DNA from: Centrapalus pauciflorus
Taxonomy: Eukaryota > Streptophyta > Magnoliopsida > Asterales > Asteraceae
Direction: 5' to 3'
Length of the DNA: 64,000 nucleotides
Assembly (NCBI GenBank): GCA_020465985.1
Contig: JAANYP010004863.1
Location: forward strand, 1-64,000
Under the pieces are notes generated by a model. It had not been told where the DNA came from. It made no database searches and was given only the letters and a program-made list of their open reading frames with translations. Both the position numbers and the translations under genes were made by a program. Each line of letters starts with the position of its first letter. Position 1 is the first letter of the stretch. Below are positions 33,010-44,899 of the stretch, piece after piece.

Positions 33010-33322
33010 CAGGGCTAGACCCGAAGGAGGGCCACATGGGCTACTGCCTAATTAATACATCAAACTATTAAGGTGGATTGTATTTTCAGTTTAATAAGTA
33101 ATACATTCGGTCCGCATGTGTATTTTTTTTAATTTTTCAATCCAATAGATGATCAAAATCCTTTGATAAATAGTGGTTTTGTATTTTTAAAAAGACATTA
33201 GTTTTTTTTTATCATGACAAAACCTATTAAAAATTAATATGTTGTATTTTTAAATTTTAAAAAAAAAGATATATTTTTCTTCTATTTCACTCCGGGCATG
33301 AAAATACTCAGGACCGGCTCTG
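33010..33322. mobile_element. hAT MITE, 313 bp, TSD GCTCT(A/G)CA
   Basis: The left end is CAGGGCTAGACCCG; the right end GGACCGGCTCTG is CAGAGCCGGTCC when inverted. The flanks GCTCTACA (33002-33009) and GCTCTGCA (33323-33330) differ at one base. AT-rich interior, no ORF. Confidence 0.85.
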
Positions 33323-33581
33323 GCTCTGCAGTTTGATCCAGATTGAAATTCAGATTTCGAAAATTGTATTAGAAAAATATTAAGAACGTTTTCTATATAT
33401 TTTTAACCATTTCTTTAATTCCTAATGAAATTATATCAATTATGCTACCAAGAAAATAAACAAAAAAAAAATACTTATTAACATGAAGATAGCCAAAGTA
33501 GCTTTTAAAAATATTTAGAAGTTTAAATCAAATAGGATTAATTTTTATCCTTCTATTAATATGATTAATTTTAATTAACAA

Positions 33582-33860
33582 TCTATATCTATATATATTA
33601 ATAAAAGAAAACAATTCAGTACACATGTCGCTTTCTCATCACATTAAACTTTCATTTTTTCGGCTTTTTTCCATAATTAAATATTTCATTTACTAATTTA
33701 TCTATTATTAATAAAAGAAAATTCCATTTTAAATACTTTCCTATTTAATTCATGAAATGCAATAAAGGAAACACATTAAAATTTTAAGTAATTCAATATT
33801 AATTTTAAAATTATTTTTAGTAGAAAATTTTATTTATAAGTAAATTTGTATTTAATTTTA
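33582..33860 (+). mobile_element. 5' end of a Helitron
   Basis: It starts after CAA with TCTATATCTATATATATTAA and then AAAGAAAACAATTC...ACATGTCGCTTTCTC. This matches, with changes, the starts of the two complete Helitrons at 59017 and 59780. A CTAG terminus with the family hairpin was not found downstream, so the 3' end is lost or unrecognised. Confidence 0.6.
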
Positions 33861-34171
33861 GAGTTTATTACGAAAAAAAATCAACAAGTTTCATGGTTTT
33901 TTTATTTTAGTCTCTCCATGTTATTTTTTTTCAAAAAATCTTCAAGTTAAATTTTTATTTTTATTTTTGGTTTTGTGAAATTTGTCTATTAGAAACTTAG
34001 AGTCAGATTATAATTGGTATACTGAGTTTTTAAAGACTGAAAATCGGGTTCTTATAGTCAAATTTTACTAAACAAAAAAAATTAACTTGGGGATTTTTTT
34101 GAAAAAAATAATATGAAAAGACAAAAACACAAAAAAATGAAAACATATTGGTTTTTTTCATAATAAATACA
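33861..34171. mobile_element. Foldback MITE of Mutator type, old copy
   Basis: The ends GAGTTTATTACGAAAAAAA and ...TTTTTTCATAATAAATACA are inverted, with arms of about 140 bp. The flanks TTAATTTTA (33852-33860) and ATAATTTTA (34172-34180) match at 8 of 9 bases. It is related to 53035-53341 and 60122-60395 but more diverged. Confidence 0.7.
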
Positions 34172-34180
34172 ATAATTTTA

Positions 34181-35250
34181 TATTAAACTTTTTAATATAT
34201 TTAAAAAACTACAATAATTAAATATGACTTTGAATTCAAATTTGTATTATATGTAAAACTACAATAATTAAATATTAGATTAAATTAGTATTAAGTAAGG
34301 TATAATATAATATTATTTTTTATTTTATTAAAACAAATTAATAGATAAATTATATAATAAAACCTTAAAAACAAAATCAAAAAATCAAAAAGAAATAAAA
34401 TGAATAGGTTATGAATAGTGAATTTTTATCTTGATAAATGTTATTATTTAAATTAACTTAAATGTTTAACTCATTGATTATTTAGTATGTACATAGACCC
34501 TATTGTTCTACTAACTACTATTTTCTAAGATGTTAAATATCATAATTTTACAATCACGTAATAAATTTAAAAGATGATCTTGAAGTTTGAAATCTGAAAT
34601 AATGTCTGAATTTAAGAAGTGATTTTAAAATCTAAGACTCGAAATAAATGTAATTTATTATTTCTAATATATATTATAATTATAAAATAATTAACTTTAA
34701 TTATTATTTAAATTTATCCAATAATGTTATTTGTCATGATTATTTGTTTAACATTTTTTAATTTTTAGGTAATCTAATTCTAAACTTCAAAAAAAATTTT
34801 TTAAAAAATAATCTATCTATGTTGAACCTTAACATCAGCAGCTGCCGTTAAGATTTAACAACTGCTTATCCAATATTATTTGTAATAATTATCTATTTGA
34901 CATTAAATTTATAGCTAATCTAAACATAACCTTAAAAAAATCTTTGAATTTATAATATATTTATGTTGAACATGTAGCTGCTGCTATTAATGTTCCAAAA
35001 CTACTACTCTTAAGTTTTCTTTTGCTGTTAAGATTTGGGGTTGTCACTAGATGGTCATTTAGTTACAAAAGTGTCATCATGTTTTTTAAACATTACCATT
35101 AGATGTCAAATTGAAATTTCTCATAGATCCTCAACCCTATACTTATCAATATATATCTAATTAGAAAAATATATAATTTAAATATAAATTTATTAATATA
35201 TATTAAAATAAATAAAGATCATATAAATAATATCAAATATTTAAAAAGTA
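34181..35250. other. AT-rich intergenic sequence, no gene
   Basis: Two related blocks near 34800-34870 and 34960-35030 (CAGCTGCCGTTAAGATTT / CTGCTGTTAAGATTTG-like) suggest an old internal repeat. No ORF or RNA gene. Confidence 0.5.
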
Positions 35251-35258
35251 AGCATAAT

Positions 35259-37028
35259 CAGGGCCGGTCCTGAACAATTTAATGCACTGGGCGACATAAA
35301 AAAATAATGCCCTTAAGACGTTAAAATACAACATACAATTTTTTATGGGGTTTGGAACCTAGTCAAGCTAGGCGGCTCATCCCCACGCCGATTATTATTA
35401 AAATATATAAAACTCAAATACAAGTTTAACAAATCACCTAAACCTATGTCTTCGTGCACTTTTAGAAGCAAATATGTCGATTGTCTTGTTGTAATCAACA
35501 TTTTCGAAAAATCTACTTTCAATGCTTAGTATTGCTAACTCATTTTAGTCTATCTTGACTCATTGTACTTCGTAAATAAGATTTTAACATTTGTTGGATT
35601 TTCATTAGTTTCAATTACTTCATTAGCTTCATGATCTACATTTTCATTATTTAAAATATCTCCATTTACTTCATCAACATTATTTAGATTATCTTCATTT
35701 ACTTCATCAACAAAATCATTAGATTTATCAACGAATTCGTTAGCATTATTAATAGGATCTTCAATATCTATCTCAACATGCTCATCAATATTATTAACAT
35801 GGTCATTAACGCATTCTATTTCCTTATCATCTATATGTTCACTATTTTTAGGTTTAACAAGAATTTTCTTTAAAGACCCTTGTAATGAATTAGTTAGTTA
35901 TTTTTCTTTCTTCTTACGTTTTCTATTTGAGCACCTGAGGGTTGTTTTCGAGGAAACATAGTAAATCAAGTTTCAACTTTCAAGTCAAGCAGCAAGTAAA
36001 GACTCTTAAATTAAATACTAGTATGTTACTTGAGCATGAAACGATAAAACCTGATCAAAACAGACAATTTAGTCCTCTGTTGCTTTGAATCAAATTCTAA
36101 TCATCTGTTGCTTTGAAATCAGATTGCAATCTCCTGTAATGTTCAGAAAATCAATTAATCAGATGTAATTTAAGATTTATTATACTAAATAAAAGACTCT
36201 GAATTTTTAGATTTAATATACAAAATCAGATGTAATTTTAGATTTAGATGTAATACCTTAGTGCTGAAATTGATTAGCAGCCATGAACCGATGATTCGAT
36301 GAACAGACAACCAAATTGGATAGAACCAACTTGATTAGCAAGATTACAGCGATAATCCAAGAAATTTGACAGAACCAAATTTATTATCAATGTTATTGTC
36401 TATTGATTAACAGCAGATGAGCAGATTGATGAGCCGACAATGCCAGCCAAGAATTCCAGCCAAGAAACCAATGGCCGATGAGCCGAAAATTCCAGATTGT
36501 TGTTTAACAGCAGATTGAACACTAGAACACAAATTCCAACCAAGAAAGCGATGAGCCGATGAACAAATAGCAGATTGATTGATTGAACACTTGAACAGAG
36601 CCGAAGAACACACAGCAGATTAAAGACTTGAACAGAGCCAAGGAGCCGTCGCCTGTTCATTTGCCCACCGCCTACTCCTCCAGTCGACCACTCCCAGTCG
36701 CAGGACGCTTCGGTTCCTGTTCCAACGTCCATCTTCGACACCTCGACGCTTCGTTTCCAACGCAGAGACGATTCTATGGTTGGATTGATCGCAGATGCCT
36801 GATGCCCTTGAAGCGTGCTGTAGGCGCTGCTCTAGTGCTCTGCTGAACGAAACCTAAGCGGCTAAGCATAAGGGCCTGATTACAAAAATTAAATTGGGCT
36901 TATGGGTCAAAAAGAACATACTCTAATGTAACATGCCTAAAAAAAATTATGCCCCTAGCCCAAATGCTGCCCTGGGCCGAAGCCCAGCTCGCCCCCCCCC
37001 CCCCCCCCCCCCTATTGGGTCGGGCCTG
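35259..37028 (-). mobile_element. hAT element, 1770 bp, TSD AGCATAAT, with transposase remnant
   Basis: The left end is CAGGGCCGGTCCTGAACA; the right end GGGTCGGGCCTG inverts to CAGGCCCGACCC. The 8-bp TSD AGCATAAT is perfect (35251-35258 and 37029-37036). A 21-base C run (36992-37012) lies next to the right end, as in the element at 19338. The minus strand keeps the N-terminus of a transposase (35550-35959). The block 36260-36850 may be the former promoter and leader. Confidence 0.92.
35550..35959 (-). pseudogene. N-terminus of a hAT transposase (TTF/ZMYM1-like), frameshifted
   Basis: The minus strand starts with ATG at 35957-35959 and MFPRKQPSGAQIENVRRKKN, then hits a stop. A neighbouring frame continues TNSLQGSLKKILVKPKNSE and then a long Asp/Glu/Asn/Val-rich stretch to TAG (35550-35552). 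A short basic P-S-G-x-x-K/R-rich start followed by a G-S-L-x-K-(F/I) motif and an acidic linker is the N-terminal layout of plant zinc-finger MYM-type-1-like hAT proteins. The TTF zinc finger and catalytic domain are missing. It supports the hAT classification of the enclosing element. Confidence 0.65.
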
Positions 37029-37036
37029 AGCATAAT

Positions 37037-37962
37037 ACAGTATTAGTAAAAACATATTTCATAAAATTTTATTTATTGTTATAATACGTACACACATACA
37101 CACACATATATGAATATTATGTTTTACATAAAACTGATATTTCAAATTATATAGATTAAATATGTGTGTGTGTGTCTATAAATATTTAGAAATAAAAATT
37201 TTTAAAGAAATATTAAAAAAGTAACTACTATTCACGTATATTCAAATAGATGGATAAAAAATATCTATAACAACTAACCGTAAGTTTTTGTATATTTATA
37301 CTAATTAATATTTATATCGTTTAATTTTAAGTTACATACATTATATATAACCATTTATTTATTAAGTTTTGTCTACATAAGACGCTAGTTCATAAACTAG
37401 TTTGTATTAATAAATGAATACGGAACCTTCAAACTTCAAAGTTGAGCGACTAAACTAGCTGGAACTGGAACTAGAGCTAGTAGCCGAAGTTTATAGTAGC
37501 TGTAACAATAGACGTGTTTAGTAAAGTAACTGGATATATAAAATGACATATACATATATAAACCAAATTAGAATTATAATCGGTTAAGGTTTTTTTAAAA
37601 TTTTTATTTTTTATGAACTAAAACTATTTCTAAAAGCTACATCATAATTTATGAACTTATAGTTTTAATAAATTCCTAGAATAAAAGCCTCTCAAACAAA
37701 CTTATGGACAAAAACTAGTTGATTTTTAAAACCATAAGTTTCAGTCCCTCGTAAACTCTCACAAGCTGCATGTCAACCTTGTCCTTTCTAAAACATGACT
37801 AATGAGAGTTATAATTCATTTTTAGTGAATTCTTTATGATAAAAACTTTGTTTTGAAGCATCCTTCTACCAAGTTTGACCATGATTAATTTATAATATCT
37901 TTTATGTTATTAGATTGTACGATACTTCAATGATTTAATAAATTATGACTCGTATGAAAACA
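37037..37962. other. AT-rich intergenic sequence, no gene
   Basis: I see nothing beyond short CA/GT runs near 37090 and 37160. Confidence 0.55.
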
Positions 37963-37965
37963 ATA

Positions 37966-40563
37966 CACTAGTAGAGAAAAGCCATTTAACCCCGGTTATT
38001 TTTCAAATAGACCTCGGTTTTTTAACCGGGGTTGAAGGTGATGGGGTTGTTGATACATGCCTTGGACCCCGGTTTTATAACCGGGGTTAAAACGTTTTTG
38101 ACCCCGGTTCTTTATTAATAAACCGGGGTTGAATGTCTCTATTTTATAATATTAGGTAACATGGACCCCGGTTTATGACTAAAGAACCGGGGTTAAATCT
38201 AATATTTTTTTTAAAAAAAATGATTTTCATTTTTAATCTATTTCCAGCAGTCATAAATATCAACAAAATGCTACACTTTTTCACACCTTAAATTCACAAG
38301 TACACTTTCAATTTTCAAGTCCTAAAACTTGTCTTGAGTTTATGAACAACATACCTGCGATATTGAGAAGGATATATGTATTTTGAATTCCAAAGTAGCA
38401 ACACCAACTCCCCTCCTATTTCCTATATTAAGAGCAATAAACATAAAGAAGCGTTAATAAATTGTTTATGAGTAAAAGTATTCGAAGAGTAGATGTCTTA
38501 TGGTCATAAACTTCGATTGTTATGATACATGTTAATCATGTAGTTGCACAACAACTTTGGTATATAATACTAGTATCATGACAAGTTCTGATTCAGCTTC
38601 ATTCTGGCACAAGATCACATAATAACAATCACATCAAACCATACCAGAAAGCATGTGAAAATTGAACCAAAGATGTAATCGATTTGTCTTTCAAACTTGG
38701 TAAGTTAAGAGAACTTAAGAGTATTAGTTGTGAAGTTGTTTCCTTTTTCTGTCCAAAATGTGAGGCCTCATCATCCACCAGATGAGAGACATGTCATATA
38801 AAAACCTTTAAATGATACCTCATGATAAAAGACAGCAAGCAACTAACAAAAACATATAAATAAATATTTCAGAAGTATAGTTCAATTAAGATATTATTGC
38901 CTGATAATGGAGACAGTAACAGCTAGGACATACATTAAGCTCATATATATTATTTATTATAGTGTACGTGGCAAGGTGTGTACATACATGAAGCTTTGTC
39001 TTGCTATCAATTGATCGCTTTTGACTTTACCATGTTCTCCGCACTGCAAATGCTACCACTAGGCTAATGTAATCAGTACAATAAACCAACTATTATGAAT
39101 AATTATGATGGATAAGGAGGAATTCATAATCTAGATAACAGGATTGAACTTACATTGATTGAGACATAAGACCACTTCTTATTCCTGAAAGTATATTTGA
39201 TGGGAACTAAAGCATGTAAATTGTGGTCTAAACTCTTATTTTAATTGGTGCTATATGTAAATATGGTGGTTCCAAATTATGGGTGCCAAGCTGAAAGCTT
39301 CACCTTCATATTTATTATCAAAATGGCAGATGCCAAAATCAGTGATAATATTTCTTCAAGAAAGATGATGAAGCTGATTTCCTCTCTTTTTCTCTAATGC
39401 ATTCTTAGATAGTCATATACACATAGTCAAATACAAATAAATTATATATTGTTTACTAATTAAGCATATAAGATTCAAGGTTGTCCTTGACAAGTAAATA
39501 ACCAATTCTGTAATGTATGTAAAGGTGTGTTCTAGTATGAAATTAAGCATTAAAAACAAAGAATATTGAGACAGCATGAGAGATCCTAACCTGAAAGTGT
39601 GTTCTACTATGGAAATCAAGCATTAAGAAAAGTGAAGATTGAGATATCATGAGAGATCCTTACCAATAACCAATTAATCTTTGATTTCTTTCTTCACCTA
39701 TACATCTGGACCATGAGCGAGCTACATATGATTGAGATAGCATCAGATCGTTTGACTTATAGATATAGCCACAAATGCAAGCGTAACTTTGCAGCCTACA
39801 TATAATAATTTTGTCAACAGCAGTGAGTGACAAAACCTGGAGGCGTAAACCCTAAGCCTGCCTATATATGTATCTAATTAAGTCTTGCCTACATTAAGAA
39901 CAACATAGATAAAATCAAGATTAAAAGAGTGGATTACAAGAACAGAAAAAAAAAAGAACCACACAAAATCGAATAGAAATATCCATAAAAGAGTTCCACC
40001 ACTTACATATCAAGGAAACGTATAGAAATCAAACCTTTGATGGCAGGATCGAGTGGCTTCCATGATTAGACTAGGGGTTAGGGCTTCGAAGAAATCTGGT
40101 GCACACCAGGGTCGGTCAGGCTTCAACGATTAGGGTTATGGATGATGCAACGATTAGGGTTATGGATGATGCACCGGTGGCTTCAACGATTAGGGATTAG
40201 GATGGTGTTCTAGTGGCATCAACGACTACGGCAGAGGTGGGACGAGAGGCGTCGAGGGAGAGGAGCAGAGAGAGAGAGAGAGGTTGGTTCCTCTTTTCCT
40301 TTTTCTTTGGGATGACAGCGTGATAAGAGAATCAGAGGTGGGCGGGATAATTCCCCCCAATAAATTTAGCGTTGATTTAACCTAGGTTTCTCGTTAGAGA
40401 ACCGCGGTAATATTAGTGAACATCTTTAACCCCGGTTATCCTAAAAAGAACCGGGGTCTTAGGTTTAAAAAAAAACACGGAACACTACAACCCCGGTTTT
40501 TTAATACTTTTTATGTCAACCGGGGTCTATTAGGTGGGGTTAAATGTGTTTTTTGTACTAGTG
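37966..40563. mobile_element. CACTA transposon, 2598 bp, TSD ATA
   Basis: The ends CACTAGTAGAGAAAAG and the inverted CACTAGTACAAAAAAC are flanked by ATA (37963-37965 and 40564-40566). Subterminal arrays of AACCGGGGTT and its variants occupy 37987-38200 and 40370-40540; this is a different family from the GTCGCCGCTA elements at 20824 and 22510. No transposase is seen. On the minus strand 40000-40270 looks like a leader or first exon (CT-rich, then ACCCTAATCGTTG repeats at 40115-40200). The rest has no coding signature. Confidence 0.9.
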
Positions 40564-40566
40564 ATA

Positions 40567-42350
40567 TTTTCTGAAAGAATATCAGAAAGTCTTTATGATA
40601 AGTTAGACCATCCATCAATTTTTTACTTCAAAGATTCAAGAAATTATACTTCAAAGTTTTAAATTGTACGATACTTCAAAGTCTTTATGATAACTTAGAC
40701 TCATCCATCAAAGGATATATGACTCACTAAGTTTTTTATTTGCATTTAAAACATGTTTATCATGCATTTTTTTATAATATTATAAGAATAGCATAAAAAA
40801 GTTGAACGAACAAACCGTGTATTTAGATACAACAAACGATGACCAGATCTAAGATTTAATAATTATGAATTCTCATGCTCTTTGAACATATTTAAAAGTT
40901 TTTCTTTAAAAGGAGATATAACTTGAAAAAATAAAGTGTACACATACAATTACAAATGATTAAAGACCAATTAATCATACTTGCAACAAACGACCAATTT
41001 AATTAACAATCAAAAGACTGAATATATTAGTTACATTGTGAGTTACGACGACTAAAACAGAATTAAACCTAACACATGACCCATTTTACGTTTGATGATT
41101 AAAGAATATATCAAAAATTCATATGAAAAAAATTTATAATTTTTTAATATATTAGTACGTGTGTGTATATATATTAAAATAAAGACAAAAAATGACATTT
41201 TTTTATTTTGTTCAAGGTTTATATTAATATAATGTTATATTTTTATTAGTTTTATCAATCCGATCCCTAAACTTTATTTCTTTTACCATTTTTGGTTATC
41301 ATGCTATTTTTTTCTTGTTGAAACCGTGATTCATTACCATTGTTATGGTTAAAGAAATGATTATATCAATTTGATCTTTAGAATGTCTTTTTCTCAAAAA
41401 TTAAAATGTTGAAATGATATATTATATCACGCGCGAAATATATTGTTTTTTCTAACCGCATGGATTCCATAGTGGGTTTAGTATGTATTAGAATTTTGGA
41501 CCAAACTAATTAAATGCTAACATATAATGATTCTTTTTAATATAAATCTTAGAACTAAAATGTCGAAAATCAAAAGATAATGACACAAATGGTAAAAAAA
41601 ATAAATAAATAATAAGGTTAAAAAGTCCAAACTGATAAAATGATGAAAACATGTTTTTTTTTTAATAAACCCCATTCGTATACATTATAAATGGATTATT
41701 AGAATAAACATTTTGGATATGGAATGACCAAAATTTAATAATCAACTTATATTAACTTAAATTAAAAATTAATTATACAGTTGAAGTTAGGATTGGATAT
41801 GATTGACAAACTCGTAGCTGCTACATGTGAGTTACATGTTTTTGATATTGATGGTGTGACCCGTAGAAAACAAGAGTTTTTGGGAAACACGTTTAGATGC
41901 GCATATGATCCTTTTAGTTGTTTTGTTTTCGACGAAAATTTTTATCGTAAACAAAGTTTTTCGAAAAACGCGTTCAGATCCATTAGTTTTTGATGTTTCA
42001 TCTTTTTGAGGTCTTTACATTTTGTTTTTAGCTTTCAAATTTACAGGTAAACTTGAAAACACATTTTTGAGGTTCTACATTTTGTTTTCAATGCAGCCAT
42101 CCAAATTTATGTTATAAAGGGGAGTGAAAAATGAAAATGCAAAAACTATTATAATACATCTAAACACATTCTCATATCTAAAATATATTTTCTTAAAAAC
42201 CATCATGTTTTTATTTTTATTAAAAACTACAAATAAAAAATTCTCGTTTGCTATACGCATAAAGTTTATTTGGCGCTTAGTTTTGTTTTAATTTTTTGTA
42301 TTGAAGTTTTGGTGAAATATTATATATAAATAAAAGAATATGAATTACCA
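40567..42350. other. AT-rich intergenic sequence with a possible foldback
   Basis: Between about 41215 (AGGTTTATATTAATA) and 41673 (TTTAATAAACCCC) there is inverted similarity (TTTATCAATCCGATCCCTAA against TTTATCAGTTTGGACTTTTT, then TTTTACCATTT on both arms). It may be a degenerate Mutator-type foldback; no TSD was found. No gene in this interval. Confidence 0.4.
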
Positions 42351-42429
42351 AATGGGCTCGTTTGGTTGATGAAAAATGAATGAACGTGTCCCTACCATGT
42401 CATGTTTGGCTGTCAAATTTCATGGAATA

Positions 42430-44727
42430 TGTAAGACCCTCTGATTTCTCAAAGGTCTCAAGTCAAGGCCCAGTAGAAACGCAATATCAATCATGAAACT
42501 AAGATAAAATTAACAATAGCGGAAATAAAGTTAATTACAAACAGAGACAGAATTTTAAGTAGCAAAGTACAAACATCTAGACTATTACATCAAAGCACAA
42601 ATATAAACTAAACCCGAACCCCAAAGCTAAATCATCATCCAAATTCCAAGGTGTTGAAACAGGTTCTATTACACTTCAAGCTCTTTCAAAGTCCTGACCT
42701 ATGAACTAGGTCCAGTCAATCCTTTGCCTTTACCTGAAAAATAATGCAACAACGGGTAAGCTTATTTGCTTAGTGAGAATGTAGAATTTCACATTTAACA
42801 TGCAATTATGAACGCGGAAGCACATGCACTGCACTCGGCTCATGCACGGCTCAGCTCTATATGCACTGCACTAGGCTCATGCACAGCTCAATCTCAAAGG
42901 GTCATTGGCCAATTAATGCTCTTTTGATGCGCGACTTTTGCTCAGCTCCCAGTTATAAAACTGTTGTTGCTCTTGAGACTTTTAGACAAATTCATAAGGA
43001 ATGCTCGGATGATGATAATCCATACACACGCATCATTAGTGGGGATCAGCCACGTACTGGGCTAGCTACCAGTAAAAGCTCTATATGGATATCATCGGAA
43101 TGCTCAGCTCTAGCTACCCTCTGTGCTTTCATCACGTAAATCAGCACATCATAAGCCTAACATTAACCCAACACTGAGCAATAGTGATGGTGTTAAGCTT
43201 AACAATCAAATGACTCGTCAAAGAATCGAATCTAGAAGAAGAAATACTCAGCTCAACAAATCATAGTAAATATACTATGACAATATTTCAATAAGCTCAA
43301 GATCAGAATATCAATAAATCAGAATCATGCAACAAAAGTCTCAATTCACATAATATGCAGTTAAAATGAAATCTACAACTCACAGTTACTGACTATTTGT
43401 GCTCTTTTAGTTTCTGGCTCTGGCTCTGTTGCTCACAATCTGTAGTGGATAGAACCACTATCTGATTTATATTAGACTTTCAGATGCTCGACATTTTGCT
43501 CGTTGCTCAATCTGTTATTAATATCATTTCTGATATTTATTAGCTCTTATATCATCTGAATAATATATATTCAGTGTTCATCATTTATGCTCAAGATTCA
43601 TTCGTTGGTCTTTGATCTCACAATCTTATATTTTGAATCATAAAAACCACATCCGGATTAGGACCATCCGAATTCGGACCATCCGAATTCGGATCATCCG
43701 GATTCGGTTCTAGGTCATCCGAAATGGTACATCCGAAGTTGGTCCAAATGATTCATTCGAACTAGCATCATCCGAAATGGGCCATCCGAACTCGGGTCAT
43801 CCGAGTTCGGACCACCTTCTGTCCGAAATGGTGCTTCATCCAAAATATCTGAATTTAAGTTTTTTTGTCCGAAGTACAGATCCGAAATGGGCTACATCCG
43901 AATTCGGTCTCATTCGAATTCGGATCCCGAGTCTTCATAATTTTCCAGAAATTGTTCTTGGTGTTCTTCATACGGATTTTATTAATAATTATCAAACTTT
44001 CATCTTTATCAACATGCAATGAAATATATTGATGTAATATCACTTTTTGAGTGTTTTTATACTAATTTCCCTATTAATAACATCATTAATTTGTCAAGAT
44101 CGTCCAAAATAAGCAAGTTTTTGTCAAAAACATATATTTTCATAAAAAATCAAATTTCTTGCTTATTCGAACGATCTAACCTCAGAATTCTGTTTCTGTT
44201 TCATCTATTATCATAAATTTATCATAATCTACAAAATTCTTATACATGCAACAATAATTTCATAATTTAATTTCTTTGGTTTCGGTTTTTACATAAAACC
44301 GAACCAAATTTCGAAATTACACTAAAGATTACCTTGAAATCTTGTAAATGCTTGTTGTTTGCTTCTTGTAACCTTCTCTTGACTTCAATGTATCAATTAA
44401 TTACAAATTTATAAACCATTTTGATGAATTCTTGAAGGACCGAATGTAGAGAGAGAAAGAAGAGAGAGAGACTTAATTGTTTTTAATGATCTTAAATGAT
44501 CATTTTCAAGGTTTATATATAAACTTTGGTTAAATTTGCTATTTAACCCATTAAACTTTTGTATTTTACATATCTTTTAATTTACTCATCTTTAATAATT
44601 AATATCATATATATAATTTAAATAAATATTTTCAAACTTAAATAACTTACATCATAAATAATGTAATAAAATTACATTATTATCTCAAAATCAGATATTT
44701 AGTTGGGCTAAAAGTTGAGTTGTTACA
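42430..44727 (-). repeat. 3' LTR of the gypsy element
   Basis: 2298 bp, TGTAACAACTC...GTCTTACA on the minus strand. It contains a block of TCCGAATTCGGA palindromes (about 43650-43930). Confidence 0.95.
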
Positions 44728-44752
44728 GAATGGGCTCCACCACGCACAAACT

Positions 44753-44875
44753 TCGTCCCCGAAGTTAGATATGTTCGAACAGACTTGGGCAGATAGTTTT
44801 TATGATATCCTGATTCCCAAGACTGATACGAACCTTTGTGGTGTTTCCACTGAATGAGCACCATCTGTATTTCAC
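44753..44875 (-). pseudogene. Gypsy pol C-terminal fragment
   Basis: The minus strand reads VLIQWKHHKGSYQSWESG and continues to the 3' LTR. V-x-W-K-H-H-x-G-S...W-E is the region near the end of chromovirus integrase/chromodomain sequence. A typical CTTCGGGGACGAAG segment follows before the LTR. Everything upstream of this in pol is absent. Confidence 0.65.
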
Positions 44876-44899
44876 ATCTTATGTTTCTTTGAGATTCCC

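Noticed and set aside
36628..36846. A 72-codon plus-strand ORF in the hAT element
   Set aside because: It lies in the probable promoter/leader of the minus-strand transposase remnant and has no recognisable domain.
42861..44216. Small ORFs within the gypsy LTR, repeated at 48600-49800
   Set aside because: They lie inside LTRs, recur in both copies and show no domain.
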